Source of the DNA: Halomonas sp. S3-1-1
Lineage (GTDB): Bacteria; Pseudomonadota; Gammaproteobacteria; Pseudomonadales; Halomonadaceae
Assembly: GCF_023757625.1 (NCBI RefSeq)
Contig: NZ_JALGBZ010000002.1
Coordinates: 372,001-436,000, forward strand
Direction of reading: 5' to 3'
Length of the DNA: 64,000 bases
The notes beneath the pieces were generated by a model. It was given only the letters and a program-made list of their open reading frames with translations. It did not search any database and was not told the DNA's origin. Below are positions 27,281-35,866 of this stretch, one piece after another. The stretch's first letter is position 1. Every line of letters begins with the position of its first letter. The position numbers and the translations under genes are program-made.

Positions 27281-27910
27281 ATGACGACACTCGTAGTCGG
27301 CGCGAACGGCCAGATCGGCAAGCAGTACTGCCAGCAGGCGCACAGTAACGGCATCGCCGTGAGAGCCATGGTGCGCCGTGAGGACCAAGCCGTCTGGTTT
27401 ACCGAGCGCGGCATCGACGTGGTAATCGGCGATCTGGAAGGCGAGATGGCCCACGCCTTCGATGGCTGCAGCGAAGTGGTTTTTACCGCAGGCTCCGGGC
27501 CTCATACCGGCCCGGACAAGACGCTGTTGATCGATCTGCACGGCGCGATGCGTACCGTCGATATCGCCAAGGAGAAGGGCCTGAAGCGCTTTTTAATGGT
27601 CAGCGCCATTCGCGCCGAGAAGCCGCTGGAGGCCCCGGAGAAAATGCGCCCTTACATGGCCGCCAAGCTCGCCGCCGACCGCTACCTGGAAAATTCCGGG
27701 CTGCCCTACGTGATATTGAAGCCCGGCCCGCTCACTGATGAGGCACCGACCCACGGGTTCGCCGACTCAAAAGAGGACTCCCCAAGCGGTTCGATCACCC
27801 GGGCGGATGTGGCCTATGCCCTCGTTCACGTTAGCCAGCACCCGGCGCTCGAGAATCGCTCGGTAACGCTCTTGAACGGCGAGCGCTCCATCGGCGAGCT
27901 TTTCGGGTAG
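27281..27910 (+). CDS. NAD(P)H-binding protein, atypical SDR (YhfK-like)
   Basis: This 209-residue Rossmann-fold protein has the nucleotide-binding turn VVGANGQIGKQ at its N-terminus. The VSAIRAEKP region and a YMAAKLAADRYL stretch hold the Tyr/Lys positions of atypical SDRs. Its short length fits the NmrA/YhfK-like group, which lacks a substrate-binding extension. AAGGAGG precedes the start. The metallophosphoesterase gene begins 6 bp after its stop, so they are co-transcribed. The substrate is unknown. Confidence 0.82.
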   Translation: MTTLVVGANGQIGKQYCQQAHSNGIAVRAMVRREDQAVWFTERGIDVVIGDLEGEMAHAFDGCSEVVFTAGSGPHTGPDKTLLIDLHGAMRTVDIAKEKGLKRFLMVSAIRAEKPLEAPEKMRPYMAAKLAADRYLENSGLPYVILKPGPLTDEAPTHGFADSKEDSPSGSITRADVAYALVHVSQHPALENRSVTLLNGERSIGELFG

Positions 27911-27916
27911 GCGTGG

Positions 27917-28390
27917 ATGAAACTCGACGCCCCGGTCGGGGTGATCAGCGATACCCACGGGCTGTTGCGCGACGAAGCGCTTAGGCTGCTCGACGATTGC
28001 GGGCTGATTCTGCACCTGGGCGACGTGGGCCATAAACCCGAGCACGAAACGATCCTCGAACGCCTACAAGCGCTTGCGCCGGTTTACACGGTTCGCGGCA
28101 ACATCGACACCGCCCCGTGGGCCGGGCGGCTGCCCATGACGGAAAACCTTGAGGTCAGCGGCTGGCGCCTGCACTTGGTGCATCGGCTCAAGGATTTCAA
28201 TGAGGCCACCGCTTGTGACGCGGTGCTTCACGGCCACTCTCACAAGCCGTTTCACGCATGGCGCGGTGGCCGTTTGCTGTTCAACCCGGGCGCGGCGGGC
28301 AAGCGCCGCTTCAAGCTTCCGCTGACGCTTGGAAAACTCTGGTGTGACGAGCATCGTCTGCGCCATGCCATCCTTCATCTGCCCGTTTAG
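27917..28390 (+). CDS. YfcE/MJ0936-type metallophosphoesterase
   Basis: This 157-residue protein carries the calcineurin-type motifs in order: GVISDTHG (D-x-H), HLGDVG (G-D), VRGNID (G-N-x-D) and LHGHSHKP (G-H-x-H). These bind two metal ions and hydrolyse phosphodiester or phosphomonoester bonds. The compact size matches the YfcE family, for which the natural substrate is uncertain. It starts 6 bp after the NAD(P)-binding gene and is followed 15 bp later by a small unknown gene. Confidence 0.88.
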   Translation: MKLDAPVGVISDTHGLLRDEALRLLDDCGLILHLGDVGHKPEHETILERLQALAPVYTVRGNIDTAPWAGRLPMTENLEVSGWRLHLVHRLKDFNEATACDAVLHGHSHKPFHAWRGGRLLFNPGAAGKRRFKLPLTLGKLWCDEHRLRHAILHLPV

Positions 28391-28405
28391 CACCTGGAGT
28401 AGACC

Positions 28406-28744
28406 ATGGCATCATCCGATTCGCTGACCGCTGCGGTTAGAACCCTGCTGACAGCTACCCCGGCAAGCGCGCTGCCGCTAACCTATCAACAGGTCGCCAC
28501 GGCGCTCGGGCTCGAGCCGCCGCGCACCATTGCTCGGGTCACCCAGGCCCTTGAAGCGCTCATGCATGAAGACGCGGCCAGCGGTCGGCCCTTTATCGCC
28601 GCTCTCGTTGTAAGCCGGCGCGACGCCGTGCCCGGCCAGGGTTTTTTCGAGCTGGCGCGCACGCTTGAGCGCTTTCCTTCAGATTTTTCTCTTCAGCAGG
28701 ACGCCTACCGCGACGAGTTTGCGCAGGCATTGGCTAACCGCTAG
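28406..28744 (+). CDS. Hypothetical protein, possible winged-helix-like fold
   Basis: This 112-residue protein is not assigned to a named family. The segment TYQQVATALGLEPPRTIARVTQAL looks like a helix-turn-helix followed by a recognition helix, and the end is acidic and aromatic (DFSLQQDAYRDEF). It follows the metallophosphoesterase by 15 bp, and its stop overlaps the stop of the DUF3820 gene on the other strand by 4 bases. The reading frame and spacing support a real gene. Confidence 0.6.
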   Translation: MASSDSLTAAVRTLLTATPASALPLTYQQVATALGLEPPRTIARVTQALEALMHEDAASGRPFIAALVVSRRDAVPGQGFFELARTLERFPSDFSLQQDAYRDEFAQALANR

Positions 28745-28974
28745 CGGCCATGTGAAACGGCTGGGCGCTCTCGAAGTGGCGTCAAAAGCTCGCTCAGGCC
28801 GTTGTGGTCGATCTCGTGCATCAGCGCTAGTAGCGTACCGATCTCACCGTTGGGAAAGCCTTCCCGCGCGAACCAGTTCAAATAAGGTCCCGGCAGGTCG
28901 GCGATGAGCCAGCCCTGGTATTTGCCAAACGGCATGGGGTAGGTAACGAGTTTTTCCAGATCTTCCGGGTTCAC
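28741..28974 (-). CDS. DUF3820 family protein
   Basis: This 77-residue protein has the family core MPFGKYQGWLIADLPGPYLN, followed by WFAREGFPNGEIG. DUF3820 proteins are small and widespread in gammaproteobacteria. One Pseudomonas member was linked to quorum-sensing-regulated virulence, but the biochemical role is unknown. It is convergent with the preceding gene. Confidence 0.85.
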   Translation of the reverse strand: MNPEDLEKLVTYPMPFGKYQGWLIADLPGPYLNWFAREGFPNGEIGTLLALMHEIDHNGLSELLTPLRERPAVSHGR

Positions 28975-29028
28975 AGCGCGCTCCGTATTGGTCGTGATTG
29001 ACCGGTGGGGAATTTAATAGCCAAAAGC

Positions 29029-29898
29029 TTACGTGGCGGCGGCGCTGGCGACCAGTATATCGGCCAGCGCCCGGGCGCTGGGCGTGGAGAGCCCGGCGCC
29101 GCGGTGGACCAAGCCAATCTCTCGATAGAAGTCCGGCGCAGGCAATTCGATTGCGCGCACTTTAGCGGGCCAGCGCGTCAGCGATTTCGAGGCGGGCAGT
29201 AGCGCCACGCCGACGCCGCTTGCCACCAGCGCAACGATAGCGTCGAGTTCGTCCACCTCGCACACGTCTTCCACCTGGCAGTGCTGCTCGCGCAGAAAGC
29301 GCTCTACTTGGCGCCCGCCAAACGACGTCCGCTCGTAGCGGATAAACGGGTGGCGGGTGAGCAGGGCGCGCCAATCATCGCCTTCGATTCCGGCAGGCAC
29401 CAGCAGCTGAAACGGCTCTTGTGCCAGGGTGTGCCAGTAAAGGCCGCGGTGCAGCGCGAAGGGCGGGCGAATGATGATCGCCATATCGAGCTCCCCAATG
29501 TCCACCTGATCCAACAGCGCCATGGAGAGTCCGGGCAGCACGCGGGTTTTACACGCGGGGTGGGCCTGGTGAAAGCGGGCCAGTGCCTGGGGCAGAATCA
29601 GCCGCTGCATCGAGGCGATCGCCCCGATGGCCACGGTTTGCGTCTCGGCTCGCTCGCCGGCAAGGCCGAGCTGGCCGTAAAGGGCGATCAGCTCCTGCGC
29701 TTGGCTCAGCACTTCCTGGCCCTGATGAGTAAGTTGGGAATTTCGCCCCTGGCGCTCGAACAGCGCTACCCCTAAATGCTCCTCGAGCCGCTTGATCTGG
29801 GCGCTGACGCCGGCCTGGGTCAGGCCGATCCTTTGCGCGGCGCCGGCGAACGTACCTTCTTGGGCCACCGCCAAAAGCGTTGTGAGTTCGCGGATCAT
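29029..29898 (-). CDS. LysR-family transcriptional regulator
   Basis: This 289-residue protein has an N-terminal winged helix-turn-helix (about 1-60, with the recognition segment GAAQRIGLTQAGVSAQIKRL). A periplasmic-binding-protein-like effector domain (about 88-285) follows. AAGGA precedes the ATG. It is divergent from the VOC-family gene, with 117 bp between starts; this is the usual LysR arrangement, so that gene is its likely target (inference). The effector is not predictable. Confidence 0.9.
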   Translation of the reverse strand: MIRELTTLLAVAQEGTFAGAAQRIGLTQAGVSAQIKRLEEHLGVALFERQGRNSQLTHQGQEVLSQAQELIALYGQLGLAGERAETQTVAIGAIASMQRLILPQALARFHQAHPACKTRVLPGLSMALLDQVDIGELDMAIIIRPPFALHRGLYWHTLAQEPFQLLVPAGIEGDDWRALLTRHPFIRYERTSFGGRQVERFLREQHCQVEDVCEVDELDAIVALVASGVGVALLPASKSLTRWPAKVRAIELPAPDFYREIGLVHRGAGLSTPSARALADILVASAAAT

Positions 29899-30015
29899 TG
29901 ATCAATCCTTGTTGTGAATCGGGCAAAAAAATATTGATTTTATTTTGGCATAAAGCGGCCTAGCATGGATTTTACGCGCAATCGACGCACTCATGACCTT
30001 ATAGAGGAGCCTGCC

Positions 30016-30441
30016 ATGAGCCTTTCCCCCTTTCATCTCGCCATTCCTGTTTATGACGTGCCGCTGGCACGCGCGTTTTATAACGACGTGTTCGGTCTCG
30101 AAGAGGGCCGCTCCAGCGACAACTGGGTAGACTTCAACTTCTTCGGCCATCAGCTGGTCATTCACGGCCACCCGAAAACCCCGGGCCAAGAGAACGCCCA
30201 CACCAACCCGGTGGACGGCCACGATGTACCGGTGCCGCACTTCGGCGTGCTGCTGGAGTGGGACGAGTGGGAGGCGCTGGCCGAGCGGCTGAAAAACCAG
30301 GGTATCGAGTTCGTCATTGAGCCCTACGTGCGCTTCAAGGGTCAGGTCGGCGAGCAGGCCACCATGTTTCTGCTCGACCCCTGCGGCAATGCCCTCGAGT
30401 TCAAGGCCTTCAAGGACAAGAGCCAGATTTTCGCTAAATAG
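30016..30441 (+). CDS. VOC-family (glyoxalase/dioxygenase-like) protein
   Basis: This 141-residue protein has the paired beta-alpha-beta-beta-beta modules of the vicinal-oxygen-chelate fold: [20 protein letters not shown] at the start and [17 protein letters not shown] at the end. The His near residue 6 and Glu near residue 131 are the usual metal ligands. Start choice: AGAGGAG precedes this ATG, while an in-frame upstream ATG (17 codons earlier) lacks a site. It is probably controlled by the divergent LysR gene. It may be a detoxifying lyase or a dioxygenase-like enzyme. Confidence 0.85.
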   Translation: MSLSPFHLAIPVYDVPLARAFYNDVFGLEEGRSSDNWVDFNFFGHQLVIHGHPKTPGQENAHTNPVDGHDVPVPHFGVLLEWDEWEALAERLKNQGIEFVIEPYVRFKGQVGEQATMFLLDPCGNALEFKAFKDKSQIFAK

Positions 30442-30449
30442 GGCCGCGC

Positions 30450-31337
30450 TCAGGTTTGGCGTTCTCGCTGGCGGTGCGCCAACGGCGTATGACCGAAGTA
30501 GCGTTTGTAGTCGCGGCTGAACTGGGCGGCGCTGCGATAGCCCACTGCGAGCGCCGTCTGGTTGACGTTATGACTCTGGCCGGCCAGTAGCGCCTGCGCT
30601 TTCAACAAGCGCAGGCGTTTGACGTACTGACCGGGCGAGGTGCGTGTGATCTGCTTGAAGTGCTGATGAAACGCCGACCCGGACATGTTCACCCGCCGCG
30701 CCAGTGCCTCGACGCTCACCTCCTGGTCGAAGTGGTCGTGCAGCGTCGACAATGCCTGCACGATACGCCCGTAATGCCCGTGGCCTTGCACCAGCGCGCG
30801 CAGCGCAGGGCCCTGCTCGCCGTTGAGCGCCTCGAACACGACCTCGCGAATGCGCGCCGCGCCCATCGCCCGGCACGCTCCCGTATCCCCCAGCGTTTCG
30901 GCCAGCCTAAGAATCGCGCCCTGCATGGTCGCGCTCATTGCCACCGAGGCCATGGGCTGAGGAAACGCCTCGACCGGCGCAGGTTGACCCATGGCGCTGG
31001 TCAGTTCACCCAGAAGCGCCGGGTCGAGCTTGATCGACACGCCCAACAGCGGCGCCGTGGAGCTTGCGTAGGTTTCACACTCGAATGGCAGCGGCAGAGT
31101 TTGCACCAGGTACTGCCCCGGATCGTAGTGGATTTCACGGTCGCCCAGATAGCCGGTCTTACGCCCCTGAGCGATCACGATCAGGCTGGGCTCGTACATC
31201 AGCGGCGTGCGCGGCTGGTGGCGGCCAAGATACAAAAGCGACACCTGCTCAAGCGGCGTGGCGTTAAAGCCGTCGTGGCGAATCAGCGCCGCAATGAGCC
31301 CGGAAAGCGTCGTCGAGGTATGAAAAGGGGTGACCAT
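30450..31337 (-). CDS. AraC-family transcriptional regulator
   Basis: This 295-residue protein has the AraC_N type N-terminal domain (about 20-175, including YLGDREIHYDPGQYLV). Two helix-turn-helix motifs follow at the C-terminus, the second in ALAVGYRSAAQFSRDYKRYFG. The start at MVTPFHT is chosen because a GGAG lies about 10 bases upstream. It is divergent from the zinc alcohol dehydrogenase gene, 172 bp between starts; AraC_N regulators often control such a neighbouring dehydrogenase. It is convergent with the VOC gene, stops 8 bp apart. Confidence 0.9.
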   Translation of the reverse strand: MVTPFHTSTTLSGLIAALIRHDGFNATPLEQVSLLYLGRHQPRTPLMYEPSLIVIAQGRKTGYLGDREIHYDPGQYLVQTLPLPFECETYASSTAPLLGVSIKLDPALLGELTSAMGQPAPVEAFPQPMASVAMSATMQGAILRLAETLGDTGACRAMGAARIREVVFEALNGEQGPALRALVQGHGHYGRIVQALSTLHDHFDQEVSVEALARRVNMSGSAFHQHFKQITRTSPGQYVKRLRLLKAQALLAGQSHNVNQTALAVGYRSAAQFSRDYKRYFGHTPLAHRQRERQT

Positions 31338-31509
31338 GGAGAGTCTCCAGGCGGGTGGTTTCAAAAGATTGTGCCATTTTTGACCGCTTTATTGTTACTT
31401 GATCACTCGGTTTTGGAGAAACGAGCAAAAACTGCGTAGCTTTCTGCATCGTAAAGCCCTACCTGGTGGGCGATAATCAGCACCCACGATTGACCCTTCA
31501 GGAGTACTC

Positions 31510-32565
31510 ATGAGTCAGACACAATCCTTTGCCGCGTTTGCCGCCGATCAGCCGCTGGCCCCCTTCAGCTTCGATCGCCGTGCGCCGCGCGCCGATGACG
31601 TCGCCATCGAGATTCTTTACTGCGGCGTCTGCCACAGCGATCTTCACTTCGCGCGCAACGACTGGGGCATGAGCCAGTATCCGGTCGTGCCGGGGCACGA
31701 GATCGTCGGCCGCGTCACGGCGGTAGGCGACAAGGTCAGCCGCTTCAAGACAGGTGATCTGGTCGGCGTGGGCTGCATGGTCGATTCCTGCCGCACCTGC
31801 AGTGCCTGTAAGAACGGCGTGGAGCAGTACTGCCTCGAAGGCTTTACCATGACCTACGGTAGCCCCGACCGGCAGGACGGCACCATCACCCAGGGCGGCT
31901 ACTCGGATTCCATCGTGGTCAGCGAACACTTCGTGCTTAGAATGCCGGACGGCATCGATCTGGCCTCGGCCGCGCCCATTCTGTGCGCCGGCATCACTAC
32001 CTATTCTCCGTTGAAGCATCACGGTGTGGGCAAGGGCCACAAGGTGGGCGTGATCGGCATGGGCGGGCTTGGTCACATGGGCGTGAAGCTTGCCAAGGCG
32101 CTGGGCGCGGAAGTCACCGTGTTCACGCGCTCCAGCGCCAAGGTCGAGGAGGCCAAGCGTAACGGTGCCGATCATGTCGTAGTCTCGAGCGACCAGGCGC
32201 AGATGGAGGCGGTGGCAGAGACGTTCGATTTCATGCTCGACACCGTGCCGGTCCAGCACGATCTGAACCCGTATCTCGCCTCGCTCAAGTACGACGGCAC
32301 GCACATTCTGGTAGGTTTGCTGGAGCCCATCGAGCCGGCCATCGAAGCCTTCAATCTGGTGTTCAAGCGTCGCGTGGTGGCGGGCTCGCTAATTGGTGGC
32401 ATCGCTGAAACCGAAGAGCTTTTGACGCTGTGTGCCGAACAGGGCATCAGCTGCGATATCGAAATGCTCGATATCAACGACATCAACGAAGGCTTCGAGC
32501 GGATGGAGAAAGGCGACGTGCGCTACCGCTTCGTAATCGACATGGCGACGCTGAAAAACGCCTAA
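31510..32565 (+). CDS. Zinc-dependent NAD(P) alcohol dehydrogenase (YahK/CAD type)
   Basis: This 351-residue medium-chain dehydrogenase shows the catalytic zinc site (YCGVCHSD with Cys41, then VPGHEIVG). The structural zinc Cys cluster lies in CRTCSACKNGVEQYC, and the Rossmann turn is GMGGLGHMGVKLAK. The layout matches YahK/cinnamyl-alcohol-dehydrogenase-type aldehyde reductases, which use NADPH to reduce many aldehydes. AGGAG precedes the ATG. It is likely activated by the divergent AraC gene (inference). A strong terminator follows. Confidence 0.92.
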   Translation: MSQTQSFAAFAADQPLAPFSFDRRAPRADDVAIEILYCGVCHSDLHFARNDWGMSQYPVVPGHEIVGRVTAVGDKVSRFKTGDLVGVGCMVDSCRTCSACKNGVEQYCLEGFTMTYGSPDRQDGTITQGGYSDSIVVSEHFVLRMPDGIDLASAAPILCAGITTYSPLKHHGVGKGHKVGVIGMGGLGHMGVKLAKALGAEVTVFTRSSAKVEEAKRNGADHVVVSSDQAQMEAVAETFDFMLDTVPVQHDLNPYLASLKYDGTHILVGLLEPIEPAIEAFNLVFKRRVVAGSLIGGIAETEELLTLCAEQGISCDIEMLDINDINEGFERMEKGDVRYRFVIDMATLKNA

Positions 32566-32595
32566 ACCTGGTGTTGGACATCGCGTCTTGATACT

Positions 32596-32624
32596 CGCCG
32601 CCCGCTCACTGCGTGCGGCGTTTT
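32596..32624 (+). terminator. Rho-independent terminator after the alcohol dehydrogenase
   Basis: Ten-base arms (CGCCGCCCGC and GCGTGCGGCG, one mismatch) flank the loop TCACT and are followed by TTTT. It lies 30 bp after the stop codon and before the convergent methyltransferase gene. Confidence 0.75.
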
Positions 32625-32646
32625 CGCATGGTGCGCTGCGCCCAAA

Positions 32647-33423
32647 CTAGGATGTGGGCAGGTGGGCCGTCACGCGCAGGCGCACGTAGTCGGCGCTCCA
32701 GTGACCCTGGCCGTCGCTCAGGCTGTGGGAGAGCAAATTCAGCGTGTTGTCCATCACCGTCTCCTTGATGTCGTCATCAAGGCCGTGGAAGAAGGGGCTG
32801 GCGAAGGTATCGAGCCAGTTGGCCATGCCGGTCGGAAGCTTCGTGGGCCGAGCGATCAGCTCGATGCTATCGACCTTGAAACCAACGGTTTCGAGCAGGT
32901 GGGCGTACTCCTCGACGGTGGGGAAGTACCAGGGATGGCGGTGCTTGGCGCTGATGCCGCGAAACTGTAATGAGGCGATCAGCGCGGTGCAGATAGCGGC
33001 GACGTTGCCGTGCCCGCCGAACTCCGCCACGAAGCGCCCGCCGGGTTTTAGGGCGCGCTTGATGCAGGCCAGCACCGTTTGCGGGTCGAGCATCCAGTGC
33101 AGCGCGGCGTTGCTGAACACCGCGTCGAACTCCTGATCGAAGGGAAGCTGGTAAGCATCGATGCGCCGCGCGTTCACGCCTCGGGCCAGAGCCGCCTTGA
33201 TCATCTCCTCGGAGGCATCGACGCCGACCACCTCGGCGCCCGTTTGGCCGATGTATTCGGTTAGTGCGCCGTCTCCACAGCCTAAATCGAGAATTCTTTC
33301 GCCCGGCTTCGGCGATAACAACTTGACGACATCCTTGCCGTAAGTCACGACATAATCGGCATGCTGCGAGTAGCTGGTAGCATCCCAGGTTTGCCCAGAG
33401 GTGTTATTCGAAATATCGGTCAT
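32647..33423 (-). CDS. Class I SAM-dependent methyltransferase
   Basis: This 258-residue protein has the SAM-binding motif ILDLGCGDGALTEYIG (about 44-59), then VVGVDASEEMI with the acidic ribose-binding residue, and FDAVFSNAALHWM as motif IV. The last of these resembles the Tam (trans-aconitate methyltransferase)/Ubie-like group. AGGAAA precedes the start. The substrate is not predictable. It is a single gene, divergent from the IclR gene by 237 bp, in which nothing clear is seen. Confidence 0.87.
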   Translation of the reverse strand: MTDISNNTSGQTWDATSYSQHADYVVTYGKDVVKLLSPKPGERILDLGCGDGALTEYIGQTGAEVVGVDASEEMIKAALARGVNARRIDAYQLPFDQEFDAVFSNAALHWMLDPQTVLACIKRALKPGGRFVAEFGGHGNVAAICTALIASLQFRGISAKHRHPWYFPTVEEYAHLLETVGFKVDSIELIARPTKLPTGMANWLDTFASPFFHGLDDDIKETVMDNTLNLLSHSLSDGQGHWSADYVRLRVTAHLPTS

Positions 33424-33660
33424 GGTTGTTTCCTGACGTCATTGAGAAGGGCAATAGACTTATCCAGTATAGCTTGGCACCCGGTCCAGCTCGCTGCTGT
33501 ATCGCTAAGTCATAGGCAAAGATAAATCGATTGCTCAGGTATGTAAAAGCGTCATGTCGATAATGCTCCGTCTGTTGTCTCATTATGCGAGATGAAATCA
33601 GTATTTTGTCTTGATAGCTTGTTAGACATCCCTTTCATAACGACAAGCATAAAGACAGCC

Positions 33661-34458
33661 ATGGCCAACCAAGAGCTTACGCTCACCTCGGGCCCCTCGA
33701 CGCTTCTTCACGCCATGCAGATACTGCAAGTAACGGCGCAGGGAGCACATCGCGGCGCCGGCATCGACGACTATCTGGATGCGCTTAACGTTAGCCGCCC
33801 AACGCTTTACCGCTTGCTCAAAAGTCTCAAGGAGCAAGGCTTTCTGCGCTCCTCCACCCAGCGGGGGCGATATCTGTTGGGGTATGAACTGCTCGTATTG
33901 GGCGCCCAGGCGGGCAATGGTGCGGGCCTTCGCGATTTGGCGAGGCCTCGTATGCTCTCTCTGGCCCAGTCGCTGGGAGACAGTTTTTACCTGTTCGCTC
34001 GTGATGGCGTCAATGCCGTCTGCCTCGAGGTCCAGAACGGTGCCTATCCGGTGGGAAGCTTCGTTAGAGCGACCGGTGGCCGCGTACCGCTGGGCGTTGG
34101 TCAGGCATCCATTGCGCTTTTGGCGTGCCTGCCAGAGGGCGAACGCGACGAGATCCTCGCCATCAACGCCAGTCTGCTCGAGCGTGAGTATGCGATCTCG
34201 ATCTGCGCTGTAAAAACCGAGATCGATCATTTGCATGAACACGGTTTCTCGCGAGGAGTAGAAGGCTCGCTGCTACCCGAGTTCGCGGGGCTGGCCGTGC
34301 CCATTCTCGATCACAGCGGGCATCCGCTGGGGGCCTTGAGCTGCTCGATGCTTAAGTCACGCATGACCGATGCGCATCGACAGGATGTGCTGGCACATAT
34401 GAAAAAAGAAACCCTCGAGCTGGTCAATCAAGCGCACGGTCTGCTCTTTTTCGAATGA
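33661..34458 (+). CDS. IclR-family transcriptional regulator
   Basis: This 265-residue protein has an N-terminal winged helix (with NVSRPTLYRLLKSLKEQGFL) and the C-terminal GAF-like IclR effector domain. The start MANQEL is chosen for family length; an ATG 23 codons upstream is possible, and neither has a strong ribosome site. It stands 20 bp before the FAD oxidoreductase gene in the same direction and probably controls the three-gene set that includes the antiporter. The start is the least certain part. Confidence 0.85.
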   Translation: MANQELTLTSGPSTLLHAMQILQVTAQGAHRGAGIDDYLDALNVSRPTLYRLLKSLKEQGFLRSSTQRGRYLLGYELLVLGAQAGNGAGLRDLARPRMLSLAQSLGDSFYLFARDGVNAVCLEVQNGAYPVGSFVRATGGRVPLGVGQASIALLACLPEGERDEILAINASLLEREYAISICAVKTEIDHLHEHGFSRGVEGSLLPEFAGLAVPILDHSGHPLGALSCSMLKSRMTDAHRQDVLAHMKKETLELVNQAHGLLFFE

Positions 34459-34478
34459 TCCGACGGGACTGATACCCC

Positions 34479-35768
34479 ATGCCTTTAGCTACACATCCGA
34501 CTCATCAACGCCGTTGCGGCTGGAACGCTTGGCTGCCCTCGCGGACGCCGCGTCCATCGCTTGTGGGCCCGGAGCGTGCCGACGTGGTCATCGTCGGTGC
34601 AGGCTATACCGGCGTGGCTGCCGCCCTGGCGTGGCATCGCCAGCGCCCGGGGGATCGCATTTTGCTCCTCGAAGCCGATCAGGTGGGCGAGGGGAGTCCC
34701 GGCCGAAACTCGGGTTTCATGTTGGAGGTAGCCCTGGCCAACGATGCGCATCCCGACGAGCTGGCGCGTATGTCACAGCTCAACGCTCTCAGTCGGCAGA
34801 CGATGGCCACGCTGCGCCAACGTGTCGAAGAGCTGGGTGGCGACTGCCAGCTACAGCATAGCGGTACCTACCGGGCCGCACGCAGTGACGTGGGCAGACG
34901 CTCGCTCGCTCAGTATCGAGGGTTTCTCGACGCAGCGAAGCTTCGTTATGAAGCGCTGAACCAGGGCGAGCTCGCAGAGCGCTTGGGAACCGAGTATTAC
35001 CTGGAAGGGCTTTACTCGCCGGATTGCTACCTGGTTCAGCCGGCGGCGCTGATTCGTACGCTGGTGGAGGGACTGCCCGCTGGCGTAGAGCTTTACGAGC
35101 AGACGGCGGTGCGCGATATCATCGCCGATGGCAGCGACTGGCGCGTCTCCACCGCGCAAGGCGAGGTCCGCGCTCCCTGTGTTCTGCTCGCCAACAATGC
35201 CTTCTCGCGGGCCCTGGGCGCCGATACCTCGCGTCTGGTGGCCATCTATACCTATGCCGCGCTGACCGAGCTTCTGCCCGAACAACACCGGCTGCGTATC
35301 GCGCGCGAGCCTTGGGGGCTTCTGCCGGCTCACCGACTCGGCTGTACGCTGCGTACCACCGAAGACGGGCGCTTGATGATTCGTTCGCGCTACAGCTATG
35401 AGCGCGAAGCCGATAACGATCGCATAGAAGCCGAGCTGAAGGCGAGCCTCGAAGCACGCTACCCGGAGCTTGCGCCCATTCGCTTCGAAAGCCTGTGGGG
35501 AGGCACTACCGGCCTAACCTACAACGGTGCGCCGCTCTGGGGCGAGATCGCCCCAGGGCTTCACGTCTCGGCGGGTTGCAACGGCGGTGGCATCGTTAAA
35601 GGCACTTATCTGGGGGATGCCTTGGCACGTCGAGCGATGGGGCTCGAGGTAGAAGACGTTCAGGCCCTGTTCGGCACCGCGAGCTGGATGCCGCCCGAGC
35701 CGCTTCGCCGGCTGGGGTTTCATATCAAAAGTCGCATGGAGCGGCGTAAGGCCATCAGTGAAACCTGA
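34479..35768 (+). CDS. FAD-dependent oxidoreductase, DAO/PuuB-like
   Basis: This 429-residue protein has an N-terminal FAD-binding Rossmann motif, VIVGAGYTGVAAALAWH, followed by GRNSGFM, as in gamma-glutamylputrescine oxidase and related amine/amino-acid oxidases. The closing motif GCNGGGIVKGTYLGDALA binds the flavin. The substrate is likely an amine or N-methyl amino acid (inference). It is placed between an IclR regulator and an antiporter-like transporter, which suggests a small catabolic unit. Confidence 0.86.
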   Translation: MPLATHPTHQRRCGWNAWLPSRTPRPSLVGPERADVVIVGAGYTGVAAALAWHRQRPGDRILLLEADQVGEGSPGRNSGFMLEVALANDAHPDELARMSQLNALSRQTMATLRQRVEELGGDCQLQHSGTYRAARSDVGRRSLAQYRGFLDAAKLRYEALNQGELAERLGTEYYLEGLYSPDCYLVQPAALIRTLVEGLPAGVELYEQTAVRDIIADGSDWRVSTAQGEVRAPCVLLANNAFSRALGADTSRLVAIYTYAALTELLPEQHRLRIAREPWGLLPAHRLGCTLRTTEDGRLMIRSRYSYEREADNDRIEAELKASLEARYPELAPIRFESLWGGTTGLTYNGAPLWGEIAPGLHVSAGCNGGGIVKGTYLGDALARRAMGLEVEDVQALFGTASWMPPEPLRRLGFHIKSRMERRKAISET

Positions 35769-35800
35769 GCCACCGCTTCGCTTCACGTAACGACATTCCT

Positions 35801-35855
35801 CACTACAAGAAACGATACGTCCCACTACAAGAAACGATACGTCCCACTACAAGAA
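35801..35855. repeat. 22-bp tandem repeat, two and a half copies
   Basis: Two identical copies of a 22-bp unit (35801-35822 and 35823-35844, beginning CACTACAAGAAACG) are followed by the first 11 bases of a third. The array ends 11 bp before the start of the antiporter gene, and the partial copy supplies its AGAAGAG ribosome-binding region. Changes in copy number would leave that site intact but alter the leader. Confidence 0.85.
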
Positions 35856-35866
35856 GAGATATTGCC

